A program made the translations under genes and the position numbers. Of a stretch of DNA of 64,000 nt, positions 40,444-49,571 are shown in pieces. Source of the stretch: Polynucleobacter tropicus (GTDB lineage: Bacteria; Pseudomonadota; Gammaproteobacteria; Burkholderiales; Burkholderiaceae); NCBI RefSeq assembly GCF_013307225.1, contig NZ_CP028942.1, positions 1,116,001 to 1,180,000 on the forward strand, written 5' to 3'. Within the stretch, counting starts at the first letter, position 1. Each line of letters begins with the position of its first letter. The notes beneath the pieces were generated by a model. It worked only from the letters and a program-made list of their open reading frames with translations. It ran no database searches and was not told the DNA's origin.

Positions 40444-40883
40444 TATTTTGGAGCTTGTTTATGCGCAGTGAAAAACCGCTCACAAACTCGCATACCAATC
40501 AACATCGCCACAACAAACACTAAAGCCTTTAAGTAACCTGCGCCCAACGCCACCAGCGCGGGCCCAGGACAAATGCCTGCAATTCCCCAACCAACGCCAA
40601 AAATAAAGCTGCCAATTACCAATGCTTTTGATATATCTCGTCTAGTTGGAATATGTAAGGCTCCACCAAAAAATGCTTCGCTACGTCTTTTCACCAAATA
40701 GAAGCCTGCTAGCCCAACCAAAATTGCCCCCAACATCACAAAAATCAAAGATGGGTCCCATGCGCCAGCAAGGTCCAAAAAGGCCAATACCTTTTTCGGA
40801 TTGCTCATCCCTGAAATGATTAAACCAAATCCAAAAAGTACGCCAATTGCATACTGACTAAAGAGGCTGAAATGTTTTTTCAT
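40443..40883 (-). CDS. YeeE/YedE (DUF395) half-transporter
   Basis: A 146-residue membrane protein with about four hydrophobic spans. Family signatures are FGFGLIISGMSNPKKVLAFLDL and GVGWGIAGICPGPALVALG, each carrying a G-x-C or GMS element. With the next gene it forms a pair of half-size DUF395 subunits, which elsewhere work as permeases for sulfur compounds. Starts 1 base after the partner gene's stop. Confidence 0.85.
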   Translation of the reverse strand: MKKHFSLFSQYAIGVLFGFGLIISGMSNPKKVLAFLDLAGAWDPSLIFVMLGAILVGLAGFYLVKRRSEAFFGGALHIPTRRDISKALVIGSFIFGVGWGIAGICPGPALVALGAGYLKALVFVVAMLIGMRVCERFFTAHKQAPK

Positions 40884-40884
40884 A

Positions 40885-41322
40885 TTAAGCCCCGATCAAA
40901 TGACGTGCAACAAATACAGTAACAAAACCTGCGCCCATAAAAGTAAATGTTGCCACTAATGAGCGTGGAGACAGTCTCGATAATCCACAAATTCCATGCC
41001 CGCTGGTGCAGCCAGATCCATACTGCGCACCAAAACCCACAAGCAATCCAGCTAGCAATATTGCATACCAGTCTGTATCAATTTGAACAATCGGGTGGAT
41101 ACCAAAAAGTAAGGCCGCCCAAAGTGGCGCAGATAACAATCCAAGGACTAAGGCCAATCGCCACACAACATCATTTGACTTTGGATGCAAGAGACCCGAA
41201 ACAATCCCGCTTATACCCAGAATCCTGCCATGAAGCAACACATAAAGAGCTGCCGCAATACCTAATAGGACTCCACCTAATAAGGAAGGAATTGGAGTAA
41301 AGGAAAGCCAATCAATTCGCAT
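40885..41322 (-). CDS. YeeE/YedE (DUF395) half-transporter, partner subunit
   Basis: A 145-residue protein with several membrane spans and the signature GAQYGSGCTSGHGICGLSRLSPRSL, containing conserved cysteines near residue 105 that in the family handle thiosulfate or persulfide sulfur. Pairs with the downstream 146-residue subunit. Confidence 0.85.
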   Translation of the reverse strand: MRIDWLSFTPIPSLLGGVLLGIAAALYVLLHGRILGISGIVSGLLHPKSNDVVWRLALVLGLLSAPLWAALLFGIHPIVQIDTDWYAILLAGLLVGFGAQYGSGCTSGHGICGLSRLSPRSLVATFTFMGAGFVTVFVARHLIGA

Positions 41323-41349
41323 GGAATGCCTATTAATAATTGTGAATAA

Positions 41350-42471
41350 TTACGCGCAAGGATTCGGGGCTAAACGCAATTGAAGGTAACGAACCCCCAG
41401 ATAGCCACCAAAAATAAACCCTGGCAACGCCAATAAAGAACTCAAAGCCAAGGTCGATATACCACTCAAGCCCTGACCAACAGTGCAACCCAAAGCAGTA
41501 ATACCGCCAAAGCCCATCAATGCAGCACCCACCAAATGATTGGCCGTATCTTCCGCATCTCTGAAAGTTTCCCATCGAAAGGTTTTGCTAGAAATTGCCA
41601 CTACAGCCGACCCTAAAATCATTCCAACAACAGCCACTATGCCTACCGTAAGTACTTTTGATGTATCGCTATACATCATCAGCCAATCCAATGAGTAAGC
41701 ATATGGAGCTACAAAAGATAAACTTTCCATACGACCAGAATTAGTTACTAAGAATACCTCTTCAAGAGTATTGGGATCTTCTGCCGCATACCCCAGCGCA
41801 CCAGATACCCACCATACAGCAGTGATAGCTAGGCCAACTGAAATACCCGCAAAGAGGTTTTCAAAATTTCGGAAGGCTTTATCGGTCAAAGCAAAGGCAA
41901 TAAATGCCAACCCAATTATGAGCCCTAGTGCCAAATGCAAATTTGCTCTATCAACACCCAAAGGACCGGCGAGCAAACTTGGCAAATCTTGTGGAGTCGC
42001 AAAGCTAACAAATACAAGGTCTACAGAATTCGTGCGAATAACCCCTAAAAACCCACGTAATGTCATATAAGCTGTTAAACCCAGGACCATGAATACAACG
42101 ACAGACTTTAAATTTCCACCACCTATGCGAACTAGAGTTTTGCTACCGCAACCAGAAGCAAGCACCATTCCAAAACCAAACAAGATGCTCCCTACCACTG
42201 TCGACAACCATAAAAATTTATTGCCCGTGTAGATTGATTTGAGCGAATCAATCAATCCAAGATGCGCTAAAAATGCAAACCCCAAAACGGCTGTACCAAT
42301 GGCCAAAAACCATTGCCTCAAACGATTCCAGTTAGAGATGATGAAAACATCCGATACGGCACCCATGCTGCAGAAGCCCGTTTTTTGCATCACCATGCCA
42401 AGTGCAAAAGTGATCGCAAACGTTGCCCAAAGCACCGTTTTACTCAAAAGAGGAATATCTACAGCGTCCAT
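41350..42471 (-). CDS. Full-length YeeE/YedE family transporter (TsuA-like)
   Basis: A 373-residue membrane protein with about nine to ten spans and duplicated half motifs: GMVMQKTGFCSMGA, VLASGCGSKTLVRIGGGN and ALGCTVGQGLSGISTLAL. The cysteines in those motifs match thiosulfate-uptake TsuA proteins. Thiosulfate import for Sox or assimilation is the likely role. It starts 17 bases after the cytochrome gene's stop. Confidence 0.85.
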   Translation of the reverse strand: MDAVDIPLLSKTVLWATFAITFALGMVMQKTGFCSMGAVSDVFIISNWNRLRQWFLAIGTAVLGFAFLAHLGLIDSLKSIYTGNKFLWLSTVVGSILFGFGMVLASGCGSKTLVRIGGGNLKSVVVFMVLGLTAYMTLRGFLGVIRTNSVDLVFVSFATPQDLPSLLAGPLGVDRANLHLALGLIIGLAFIAFALTDKAFRNFENLFAGISVGLAITAVWWVSGALGYAAEDPNTLEEVFLVTNSGRMESLSFVAPYAYSLDWLMMYSDTSKVLTVGIVAVVGMILGSAVVAISSKTFRWETFRDAEDTANHLVGAALMGFGGITALGCTVGQGLSGISTLALSSLLALPGFIFGGYLGVRYLQLRLAPNPCA

Positions 42472-42488
42472 AAAGAATCGATAAAAAA

Positions 42489-42806
42489 TTATTGTTTAAA
42501 TTTGTAGAACTGTTTGTTTAAATAAGCAGCAACATCTGCCTCGTCCTCAGGAAACAAATCGAGACGCAATTCAGTGTTGCAACGCTCAACCATCACCTTT
42601 AACTTGGCAAGAGAGTTCACCTTACTATCAGATCGGGTGTAAATCATGTCCCCATTTCCAAAGCCAGTTTTCTTTGCGTGGCAAGCGTAGCACTTATGTT
42701 GATCAATTTCCTTGCCATTCTCGTAATTCACGGTCGCAGCAACGCTCACGCTGAAGCCAATCATGGCGCAAGCAAAAACCTGTCGAGAAAATGCGGGGAA
42801 ATTCAT
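42489..42806 (-). CDS. Small periplasmic monoheme cytochrome c
   Basis: A 105-residue protein with an N-terminal signal peptide (VFACAMIGFSVSVAA) and one heme motif CYACH (C39, C42, H43). The distal half is helical and contains an extra cysteine (VERCNTEL). It may carry electrons from Sox enzymes, but its partner is unknown. In the same direction as the MBL gene, after a 66-base gap. Confidence 0.8.
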   Translation of the reverse strand: MNFPAFSRQVFACAMIGFSVSVAATVNYENGKEIDQHKCYACHAKKTGFGNGDMIYTRSDSKVNSLAKLKVMVERCNTELRLDLFPEDEADVAAYLNKQFYKFKQ

Positions 42807-42872
42807 TGCAAATTGGAGTTACAAGGGCAAAAGGTTATTTTAGAGCCAAGTCGTTAATCTCGCCCTCAAGCC

Positions 42873-43841
42873 CTACTCGGCCTGAATAGATAAGTAGACG
42901 TTATAGGCATTCATTCGATTAGCGGCCCTAAATAATGGCATTCCTTCATATTCCGACCAGTCCGTAGACTGATATGCCGCTTCAAATGGATCTAGATTTA
43001 GTGCTGCTGGAGCCATTGATTCCCGCAAATATTTCAGATAACTGCGAGTGAACGCAATATCCTCGAGTGGCTTAGTAGAGTATGCGCCATGCCCAGGAAT
43101 TACAATGTTGGGATTGAGCCTTTCAATCTCATCCAAAGCCAATAACCAACCTTTGCTATCCGCATTACCCACAAACGGAATTCGCCCACGAAAGACTAAA
43201 TCTCCCGCAAAGAGCACTTTCTCAGAGGGCACATAAACCATCAAATCTTCTGGCGCATGTGCTGGACCCACTCTAGAAATCAAGAAATCAACTCCGCCAA
43301 CTTTTAAGTTAAAAGTTTTATCAATCCAAACATCAGCAGAGATTAGCCTAGTGCTTGCATTTACCCACGGTGCAAAATCCACTCTTGAGGCAATCAAGCG
43401 CTGCTTAGCGGTTTCAGATGAGAGATAGTTTCTACCTTCACCCTGCGCATAAATTGTTGCGCCAATCTTTTTGAATTCTTGTAAACCATAGATGTGGTCG
43501 GCATGATAGTGGCTCACAATCACAGCCACAATTTTCTGATTAGTAACTTTTCTGATTTCAGCTATTAGCTTTTTAGCCAACACCGGTGAACCAAGAGCGT
43601 CCACCACAACTACTCCACCAGGCGTAACAACAAATCCTGCATTCGAGATAAAGTTTTGATTGCTGCTACTACCCATTTCTGGGCGACCTTGAACAAAATA
43701 CGTGTGTGGCGCCACCTGAATAGGCTTGACCAACACCTCATCTGCAACTGCCGCATTTTGAGCAATCGTTAAACTACAAAAAACAAAGGACCCGATAAGG
43801 ATCCCAAGGGAGCGCTGAATACGGCGTATGCAAACTTTCAT
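42873..43841 (-). CDS. Secreted metallo-beta-lactamase-fold hydrolase (SoxH-like)
   Basis: A 322-residue protein with a hydrophobic N-terminal signal (LGILIGSFVFCSLTIA) and the metal motif SHYHADHIYGL near residue 110, followed by GPAHAPEDLMVYVP and GDLVFRGRIP and PGHGAYSTKP. Proteins of this type occur in sox operons and are called SoxH. The substrate is unproven. It follows the DsrE-like gene by 7 bases. Confidence 0.8.
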   Translation of the reverse strand: MKVCIRRIQRSLGILIGSFVFCSLTIAQNAAVADEVLVKPIQVAPHTYFVQGRPEMGSSSNQNFISNAGFVVTPGGVVVVDALGSPVLAKKLIAEIRKVTNQKIVAVIVSHYHADHIYGLQEFKKIGATIYAQGEGRNYLSSETAKQRLIASRVDFAPWVNASTRLISADVWIDKTFNLKVGGVDFLISRVGPAHAPEDLMVYVPSEKVLFAGDLVFRGRIPFVGNADSKGWLLALDEIERLNPNIVIPGHGAYSTKPLEDIAFTRSYLKYLRESMAPAALNLDPFEAAYQSTDWSEYEGMPLFRAANRMNAYNVYLSIQAE

Positions 43842-43848
43842 TCAGTGC

Positions 43849-44289
43849 TTAGGGCTTGATATACGCAAAGCCATCTTTATATTGAAGATCCGCAACCCGC
43901 ACTACGCCTGAGGGCGTGAAATCCGCGTCCAATACGAATTGATCTTTCTTCAGATTGCGGTTCTTTAAGGTAATCTCGCATACTTCGAATTTGACACCGC
44001 GAGATTTGAGGGCGGAAACCAAAGGAGCATACTCAATATTGTTCTTTTTATCCTTTGCACCCTCCATCAACATATCAACACCATTCGCATGTGTCACAAC
44101 AATAATGGTGGTATTCGGAGCGGTATCTAAATGGTTTCGGATATTGCGCAATCCTTTAATGCCTTGTGATTCAGCATCATCAATATGGTAGACAACCTTA
44201 GTACCCGATGAGCCTTGCGCAGATGCGCTTGCAATGAAACCAAATGAAATCGCTAGACAAACGGCAAGTTGGATAACTCTTTTAATCAT
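43849..44289 (-). CDS. Secreted DsrE-like protein
   Basis: A 146-residue protein with a signal peptide (MIKRVIQLAVCLAISFGFIASASA) and a DsrE/TusD-like fold (VVYHIDDAESQ, NTTIIVVTHANGVDMLMEGA, SRGVKFEVCEITLKNR). One cysteine remains in the mature part (FEVCEIT). The ATG at 44289 is preceded by AGAGG; the frame is open to 44340. DsrE homologues carry sulfur as cysteine persulfide, so a periplasmic sulfur carrier is possible. Confidence 0.8.
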   Translation of the reverse strand: MIKRVIQLAVCLAISFGFIASASAQGSSGTKVVYHIDDAESQGIKGLRNIRNHLDTAPNTTIIVVTHANGVDMLMEGAKDKKNNIEYAPLVSALKSRGVKFEVCEITLKNRNLKKDQFVLDADFTPSGVVRVADLQYKDGFAYIKP

Positions 44290-44308
44290 ATTTACCTCTA
44301 GCATTAAA

Positions 44309-46039
44309 TTAGATAGGAGCCATACCAGGATTATTGGCAACGCCTTTAATCACAGGCTCATTGAGCTTAACTGCTTTGACAACTTTGACATCCTTTAGAT
44401 GACGCTCAATAACATCCCAAATTGCTTCGCCACCCGCATTCTTTGCATCCTCGCTAACGGGAGCCCAACCGGCGACCTTATAGGTCTTGCCAGCCTCAAT
44501 AGATTTACCGTTAAGACACATGTCAGAAATACGATTTCCAGCAGTTTGCGCAGGATCAATGGTGTATTGCATCCCACCAACGCGAACCATGTCGCCGCCC
44601 TGCTGGTAATAAGGATCTGGATTAAATAAGTTATCCGCTACATCCTCAAGGATTGTCTTAATCGTTTCGCCAGACATATTAGTGACCGTGGTGTAAGGAT
44701 AAGTAATTGCCGTTTGATCCATTAAGTTCTCACGCGTAATCGCCTGACCAGGAAGTAGACTAGTGCCCCAGCGGAAGCCAGGCGAGAATGCAATCTCTGC
44801 ATCTTTTTGAGTCATTAATCCATCCAGAATTAATTGATCGAAGCTGCCATTAAAGTTACCGCGGCGATATAAAAGCCCATCGGTAGTAGCCAACTTTTCT
44901 CCAAGCTTAGCTTCAAATGGTGTCCTTACCTTGGCAATGAGTTTAGACATCGTTGGATCAGCTGGAATCATATTCGAGAAGACCGGCAAAAGCTTGTATC
45001 GGAAATCAACTGGCTTGCCACCCTTCACATCAAAATCCAAGACTCCCAAAAACTTACCATTTGATCCGGCGTTAGTGACAAGCGTCATACCACCGCGATT
45101 CTTTACCTGCACAGGAACGGGAACTCCATCATGGGTGTGACCACCTAATATTGCATGCAGGCCACTAACTCGAGATGCCATCTTCAGATCCACATCCATA
45201 CCATTGTGCGAGAGCAAGACAACCACTTTCGCGCCTTTAGCCTTCACTTCATCAATAGTCTTTTGTAGATTTTCTTCTTGAATTCCAAATGTCCAGTCTG
45301 GTGTGAAATACCTTGGGTTTGCAATAGGAGTATAAGGAAATGCTTGACCAATAATGGCAACCTGAACGCCATTCATATTCTTCATCACATAGGGGTTAAA
45401 TACCATATCCCCAAAGTCAGATGTTTTAATGTTTTGCGCAATAAATGAAACCTTGCCTTTAAAGTCGCCATTCACAATTTCCATGACACGCTTCTCGCCC
45501 AGAGTCATCTCCCAATGAGGAGTCATGACATCTACACCCAAGGCAAGAGCGGCATCAACCATGTCCTGACCATTTGTCCAAAGTGCTGTACCTGATCCCT
45601 GCCAAGTATCTCCACCATCTAATAACTGTGCGCCAGGACGGCCTGCTTTTAATTGCTTAATAAGCGTTGCCATATGAGCAAAGCCGCCCATCTTTCCATA
45701 GTTCTGAGCTGCAGCAACAAAATCTAAATAGGTAAATGCGTGAGCATCACGTGTGCCTGGTGCAATACCATTCGCCTTTAGAAAATACTCGCCAACTAAA
45801 TGGGGTGTCTTACCTTCTTGCGAACCAATGCCTAGATTGACATTTGGCTCGCGAAAGTAGATTGGTAGTAATTGAGCATGGCAATCCGTAAAGTGCAATA
45901 GATGAACGTTGCCGAATTTTGGTACATCATAAAATTTTTGAGCCGCAACTTGCGCACCTGCAAAATTCGATTGCAAACTCATTCCGCCGGCTGAAGCAAA
46001 AGCCAGAGCTTGCAAGAAATCGCGACGACTTAAAGACAT
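44309..46039 (-). CDS. soxB: SoxB thiosulfohydrolase
   Basis: A 576-residue dimanganese enzyme that hydrolytically releases sulfate from the SoxY cysteine adduct in the periplasm. It has a Tat-type signal (SLSRRDFLQALAFASAGG) and metal motifs LLHFTDCHAQLLP (D52, H54), GGDTWQGSG and GGHTHDGVP. AGGGGA precedes the ATG. It follows soxX after 44 bases that contain a terminator-like hairpin. Confidence 0.95.
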   Translation of the reverse strand: MSLSRRDFLQALAFASAGGMSLQSNFAGAQVAAQKFYDVPKFGNVHLLHFTDCHAQLLPIYFREPNVNLGIGSQEGKTPHLVGEYFLKANGIAPGTRDAHAFTYLDFVAAAQNYGKMGGFAHMATLIKQLKAGRPGAQLLDGGDTWQGSGTALWTNGQDMVDAALALGVDVMTPHWEMTLGEKRVMEIVNGDFKGKVSFIAQNIKTSDFGDMVFNPYVMKNMNGVQVAIIGQAFPYTPIANPRYFTPDWTFGIQEENLQKTIDEVKAKGAKVVVLLSHNGMDVDLKMASRVSGLHAILGGHTHDGVPVPVQVKNRGGMTLVTNAGSNGKFLGVLDFDVKGGKPVDFRYKLLPVFSNMIPADPTMSKLIAKVRTPFEAKLGEKLATTDGLLYRRGNFNGSFDQLILDGLMTQKDAEIAFSPGFRWGTSLLPGQAITRENLMDQTAITYPYTTVTNMSGETIKTILEDVADNLFNPDPYYQQGGDMVRVGGMQYTIDPAQTAGNRISDMCLNGKSIEAGKTYKVAGWAPVSEDAKNAGGEAIWDVIERHLKDVKVVKAVKLNEPVIKGVANNPGMAPI

Positions 46040-46053
46040 AAATTTCCCCTGAT

Positions 46054-46080
46054 AAAAAACAGGCCTTACGGCCTGCTTTT
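46054..46080 (-). terminator. Terminator-like hairpin between soxX and soxB
   Basis: On the minus strand CAGGCC-GTAA-GGCCTG (46060-46075) is followed by six T, 5' to soxB and just before its ribosome site. It has the form of an intrinsic terminator in the middle of the sox run, so it could reduce soxB expression or define a processing site. Confidence 0.75.
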
Positions 46081-46083
46081 GTT

Positions 46084-46722
46084 TTATTGATTTACTGGTG
46101 AGGCGGGATCGAGCAATAAAGCCATCAAATCCTGAATCTGCTGCTCGTTAAGTAACTTAAAGTGCGCAAATCTTGGCATGTTGCTACAGGCGTTATATGC
46201 CTTGGAGTTATTGATGCGATTCCATGTATACACAACCAGCTCTTGAGAATTGCCACGCAACTTGCCGTAATTCCAGAGCGATGGGCCAATCGTGCCGTAG
46301 GAAATCTCTTTCTTATCGATTTGATGGCAGTTATAGCAACCGCCGCCTATCGGAGTATCGGCTTTATCAGTCCAAGTAGCACCGCGACCACTTTGCGCAA
46401 TTGCCTCACCCTTCTTCCAATCTCCAATGTATTTACCATCTGAAGGTTGCTTAATACTATCCATATTGATCTTTTGGATCTTTTCGCGCATTGCCTGACC
46501 TTTATCGCTATTCGCAAACACAGGGTCAGAGCAAAACTTTTGAGTTTCGTCTTGTTGTATACGGTCCAGGCCAGCAATACCGTCAGCCCTAAAACCATCC
46601 TTCATCATCTTGTTGAATTTTGGATCGTTCGCTTGCTGAGCCACAACTGAACCTTGAAATGTAATGGCTGTAAGCACAAGCGTAGCGAGGGCTAAGAGGG
46701 ATTTGATGTTTTTCATAGTCAT
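46084..46722 (-). CDS. soxX: SoxX cytochrome c subunit
   Basis: A 212-residue monoheme cytochrome with a signal peptide ending near SVVAQQ and heme motif GGCYNCH (C129, C132, H133); the distal SNMPRFAHFKLLNEQQIQDLMALLLDP region carries the axial methionine. With SoxA it oxidatively couples thiosulfate to SoxY. The N-terminal extension is long for SoxX. It starts 19 bases after soxA. Confidence 0.93.
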   Translation of the reverse strand: MTMKNIKSLLALATLVLTAITFQGSVVAQQANDPKFNKMMKDGFRADGIAGLDRIQQDETQKFCSDPVFANSDKGQAMREKIQKINMDSIKQPSDGKYIGDWKKGEAIAQSGRGATWTDKADTPIGGGCYNCHQIDKKEISYGTIGPSLWNYGKLRGNSQELVVYTWNRINNSKAYNACSNMPRFAHFKLLNEQQIQDLMALLLDPASPVNQ

Positions 46723-46741
46723 GTTCTCTATCTCTTATCCG

Positions 46742-47554
46742 TTAGCGCTTTAAACCTGGTGTTTCAACTGTGCCACCATTGGCATTCTTTGCCATATACA
46801 TTGACAGAGCAATCGTTAGATCAGAGCCATAAATTGGGAATGGGAAACGTTGCTGACGATAGCAATCATTCAAACGTTGTTGCATGGTCCAAAACTGTCC
46901 ACTGGATACGCGATATGCAGGCCAATAGCCCCAACCCAATGCCGCTCCTTTTTGGGTTGTTAAATTAGGCAGATCCTGCAAACGAATACGTTTTCCATCT
47001 TCGCCATGGCAAGATGCACATGAGAAATCCATCGGACCACCCTGGAAATAAAATGCACGCTTACCAAGCTCATACATTTCTTTTTCTTTTGGATGATTGG
47101 TACTTACTTTAATCTTGTCACCCTTTGACGCGGTAACCACATAAGCAACAATAGCCTCCATATCTTTCTTGGGGCCTTTTTGGAATGGCGCATCAACCAT
47201 CTCTTGAGGATCGCGTCCTTGTAGCTTTTGCATACAAGTCATTAAGCGAGATTCAAGATCTTGAACCCTGTTGGTATCTTTGAAATAGCGTGGCAACTGA
47301 GCAGCCGCGCCTTTAACAACACCAGGCCCTAATCCCAAATCACATTTCTCTAGAGTGGCGTTTTTTGGTCCTGCAGGCTTTTTCCATAAATCCTCACCTG
47401 CAGCTTCATAAAGCTCTGAAGGGTTGCCATCTGCAATCATTTCACGATATTTTGCAATCTCGTCTGTCGCCGTCTGAGCAAACAAAGCAGATGAGATTGA
47501 TAAGCTTGCCGTCAATATTCCCGAGGACAAGCCTAAGGTGAATTTACGCTGCAT
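46742..47554 (-). CDS. soxA: SoxA cytochrome c subunit (single heme form)
   Basis: A 270-residue SoxA. I chose the ATG at 47554, which has AAAGGG upstream, over one at 47575. It has a signal peptide, one heme motif CASCH (C179, C182, H183) and the conserved cysteine in LNDCYRQQR (C231) that would be the persulfide ligand. The N-terminal domain has cysteines (CDLG, TCMQK) but no second CXXCH, so this is the monoheme type. Confidence 0.93.
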   Translation of the reverse strand: MQRKFTLGLSSGILTASLSISSALFAQTATDEIAKYREMIADGNPSELYEAAGEDLWKKPAGPKNATLEKCDLGLGPGVVKGAAAQLPRYFKDTNRVQDLESRLMTCMQKLQGRDPQEMVDAPFQKGPKKDMEAIVAYVVTASKGDKIKVSTNHPKEKEMYELGKRAFYFQGGPMDFSCASCHGEDGKRIRLQDLPNLTTQKGAALGWGYWPAYRVSSGQFWTMQQRLNDCYRQQRFPFPIYGSDLTIALSMYMAKNANGGTVETPGLKR

Positions 47555-47591
47555 TTGGTTCCCTTTCAAAGCCATAATGAATTAAGAGTGC

Positions 47592-47900
47592 TTAAGAAGC
47601 TGTTGCCTCATCAGTACGCTTATCACCCTTATTGTCGACCCAGCTCACCACGATCTTGTCGCCCTTGGCGCCTTTATATTTAAAGTTCAAGAATGGATCC
47701 TTAGAGACAGCTGGACCAAACTGGCCATTTAATACATCTTTGCCGTTTGCTTTGACATTGATTGTTGTGATGTGCCACGCTGGAATCACTTTTCCAGAAG
47801 CGTCTTTACGCTGACCTGATTCCATGTCGTGCTTCATCAAAATTTTTACATCCACAATTCCACCGCTCTCGGCTGCTCTTACGCGCATTGGATCAGACAT
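47592..47900 (-). CDS. soxZ: SoxZ sulfur carrier subunit
   Basis: A 102-residue immunoglobulin-like protein (MRVRAAESGGIVDVKILMKHDMESGQRKD, ending DNKGDKRTDEATA). No signal peptide; it is exported by piggy-backing on SoxY's Tat signal (family knowledge). Located 51 bases after soxY. Confidence 0.95.
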   Translation of the reverse strand: MSDPMRVRAAESGGIVDVKILMKHDMESGQRKDASGKVIPAWHITTINVKANGKDVLNGQFGPAVSKDPFLNFKYKGAKGDKIVVSWVDNKGDKRTDEATAS

Positions 47901-47951
47901 ATTTTCCTCTTGTATTCGTATTTAATAATTGATTATTGAGATTGCTCGGAA

Positions 47952-48404
47952 TTAGCCGCCGCAACCACCCAAGGTAACTTTCACTTCTTTTACGGCCATA
48001 CTCCATTTGCCATCTGCCTTTACTAAGGCGTACACATTGGAGGTTTGTCCCATTTTGATACGAGTAGTTACAAATGACTCTGTGCCAGAAGGAATAAAGA
48101 ACTGCGCTGCTAAGGCGCTAGGATTTTTCTCCACGAGGATGGCCATCTGTTCTGCTTTCAATGTAGTAGTGATACCCACTGGAACAACGGCGCCATTTTC
48201 AGCAATATCAGGCGCGTTCAAAGTAACTGCACTTGATTTATCTGGGCTACCAGCACCCAAAATTCTGAATACGTCATCCAAGCCTTTGCCCTCAAAAGCA
48301 GCTTTATTCCACTCTTGTGCTTGAGCCACACTAATGAGGCCAGCTGAGGCCATTAATCCGAAGACGGCTGAATACTTCAATACACTGCGTCGCTGTTGAT
48401 TCAT
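47952..48404 (-). CDS. soxY: SoxY sulfur-binding protein
   Basis: A 150-residue protein with a Tat-type signal (NQQRRSVLKYSAVFGLM) and the C-terminal swinging-arm motif GGCGG whose cysteine (C148) carries the sulfur intermediates. KEVKVTLGGCGG is the C-terminus. First of soxYZAXB; 81 bases after soxD, and preceded by TTAAGGAG. Confidence 0.95.
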   Translation of the reverse strand: MNQQRRSVLKYSAVFGLMASAGLISVAQAQEWNKAAFEGKGLDDVFRILGAGSPDKSSAVTLNAPDIAENGAVVPVGITTTLKAEQMAILVEKNPSALAAQFFIPSGTESFVTTRIKMGQTSNVYALVKADGKWSMAVKEVKVTLGGCGG

Positions 48405-48485
48405 AGATACTCCTTAATTAATCTTTTGACTTGAATATATTATCTACTTTTGAAAAATACATGCTGGTAATCACTTAAATGCCTC

Positions 48486-49571
48486 CTATTTCCCACCAGA
48501 AAGCACCCAGGTAACCAGCGCCTTACGATCCTCATCTGACAATTGCGCTTGGGGCGGCATTGGGATAGACCCCCAAACACCTGAGCCACCATTTTTCACC
48601 TTATCCATTAGCTTATCTAAGGCTCCACCCTGACCTTGATACTTAGCCGCAATATCAGCGATAGATGGTCCTACCAACTTCGTACTTAAAGCATGACAAG
48701 CGGAGCAGTTCTCACTTTTAAATAATGCCGCAGGCCCCTTTGAGGTAGTTGCATGAGTGTCAGCAGCATGAGCTAAGCCCTCTCCAGAAGCCCCTGGTAA
48801 TTTAGCCAATGGAGGCTTTGTAGAGTCTGCTCCGCGGAAAGGCCCATATTGACGATTTTGTTCTGCGATATTTCCATGAGCATTACGCGCATAGTCCGGC
48901 AACTCAGAACCAATCTGAACAAATTGCACGCAATTTGTCATACAAGCAGTAGCGTGAGTATCTGGTGAGCCTTTTGCATTCCATAATCCATGCTTAAGAA
49001 GCATACCGTTTCTATTGGGCATACGTTTTTGCACTTCAGCAATATTGCTGTTGCTAAGTACGTAATCGTCAGGCACCACTTCCGCCATACTTAATAAGTA
49101 AGCTACCAATGCATAAGTATCGTCAGCCGACAAAGATCGAGGCGCATTCCATGGCATCGCTCGATAGATGTAATCCCACAAAGAAGAAACCGTTGCCACT
49201 TTCATGATGGTTGTTCTTTGCGGTTGCTTACGGTCTGCTAGAGAAGCCACTCTGCCTGTTTTGATGTCATCAGTTGTAGTGCCACCGATAATGGGTGTAA
49301 AGATCTCATTTGATTCGCCAAAGGTTCCATGGCAGACAGAGCACTTTGATTCCCACAGCTCTTGACCTTTGTCTACCGAGCCAGATCCTTTTGGTAAGCC
49401 TTTGAAATCAGGACGAACATCGATATCCCATGCAGCAACCTCTGCTGACGTTGCATCTCTACCGATACCTGGGAAACGTGAACTTGCATTTTGCGCGCAC
49501 GCAATATCAACAACTAAATAGCTGGTAACTAAAAATAAAGTGGAGCTTGCGAATTTAGCCAACTTGTACAT
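48486..49571 (-). CDS. soxD: SoxD diheme cytochrome c subunit of sulfane dehydrogenase
   Basis: A 361-residue protein with a signal peptide and two heme motifs: CSVCH (C77, C80, H81) and CSACH (C289, C292, H293). It accepts electrons from SoxC. GGGAGGT precedes the ATG at 49571, which lies inside the 3' end of soxC (17-base overlap), so coupling is tight. The frame is open to 49649, but that would overlap soxC much further. Confidence 0.9.
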   Translation of the reverse strand: MYKLAKFASSTLFLVTSYLVVDIACAQNASSRFPGIGRDATSAEVAAWDIDVRPDFKGLPKGSGSVDKGQELWESKCSVCHGTFGESNEIFTPIIGGTTTDDIKTGRVASLADRKQPQRTTIMKVATVSSLWDYIYRAMPWNAPRSLSADDTYALVAYLLSMAEVVPDDYVLSNSNIAEVQKRMPNRNGMLLKHGLWNAKGSPDTHATACMTNCVQFVQIGSELPDYARNAHGNIAEQNRQYGPFRGADSTKPPLAKLPGASGEGLAHAADTHATTSKGPAALFKSENCSACHALSTKLVGPSIADIAAKYQGQGGALDKLMDKVKNGGSGVWGSIPMPPQAQLSDEDRKALVTWVLSGGK

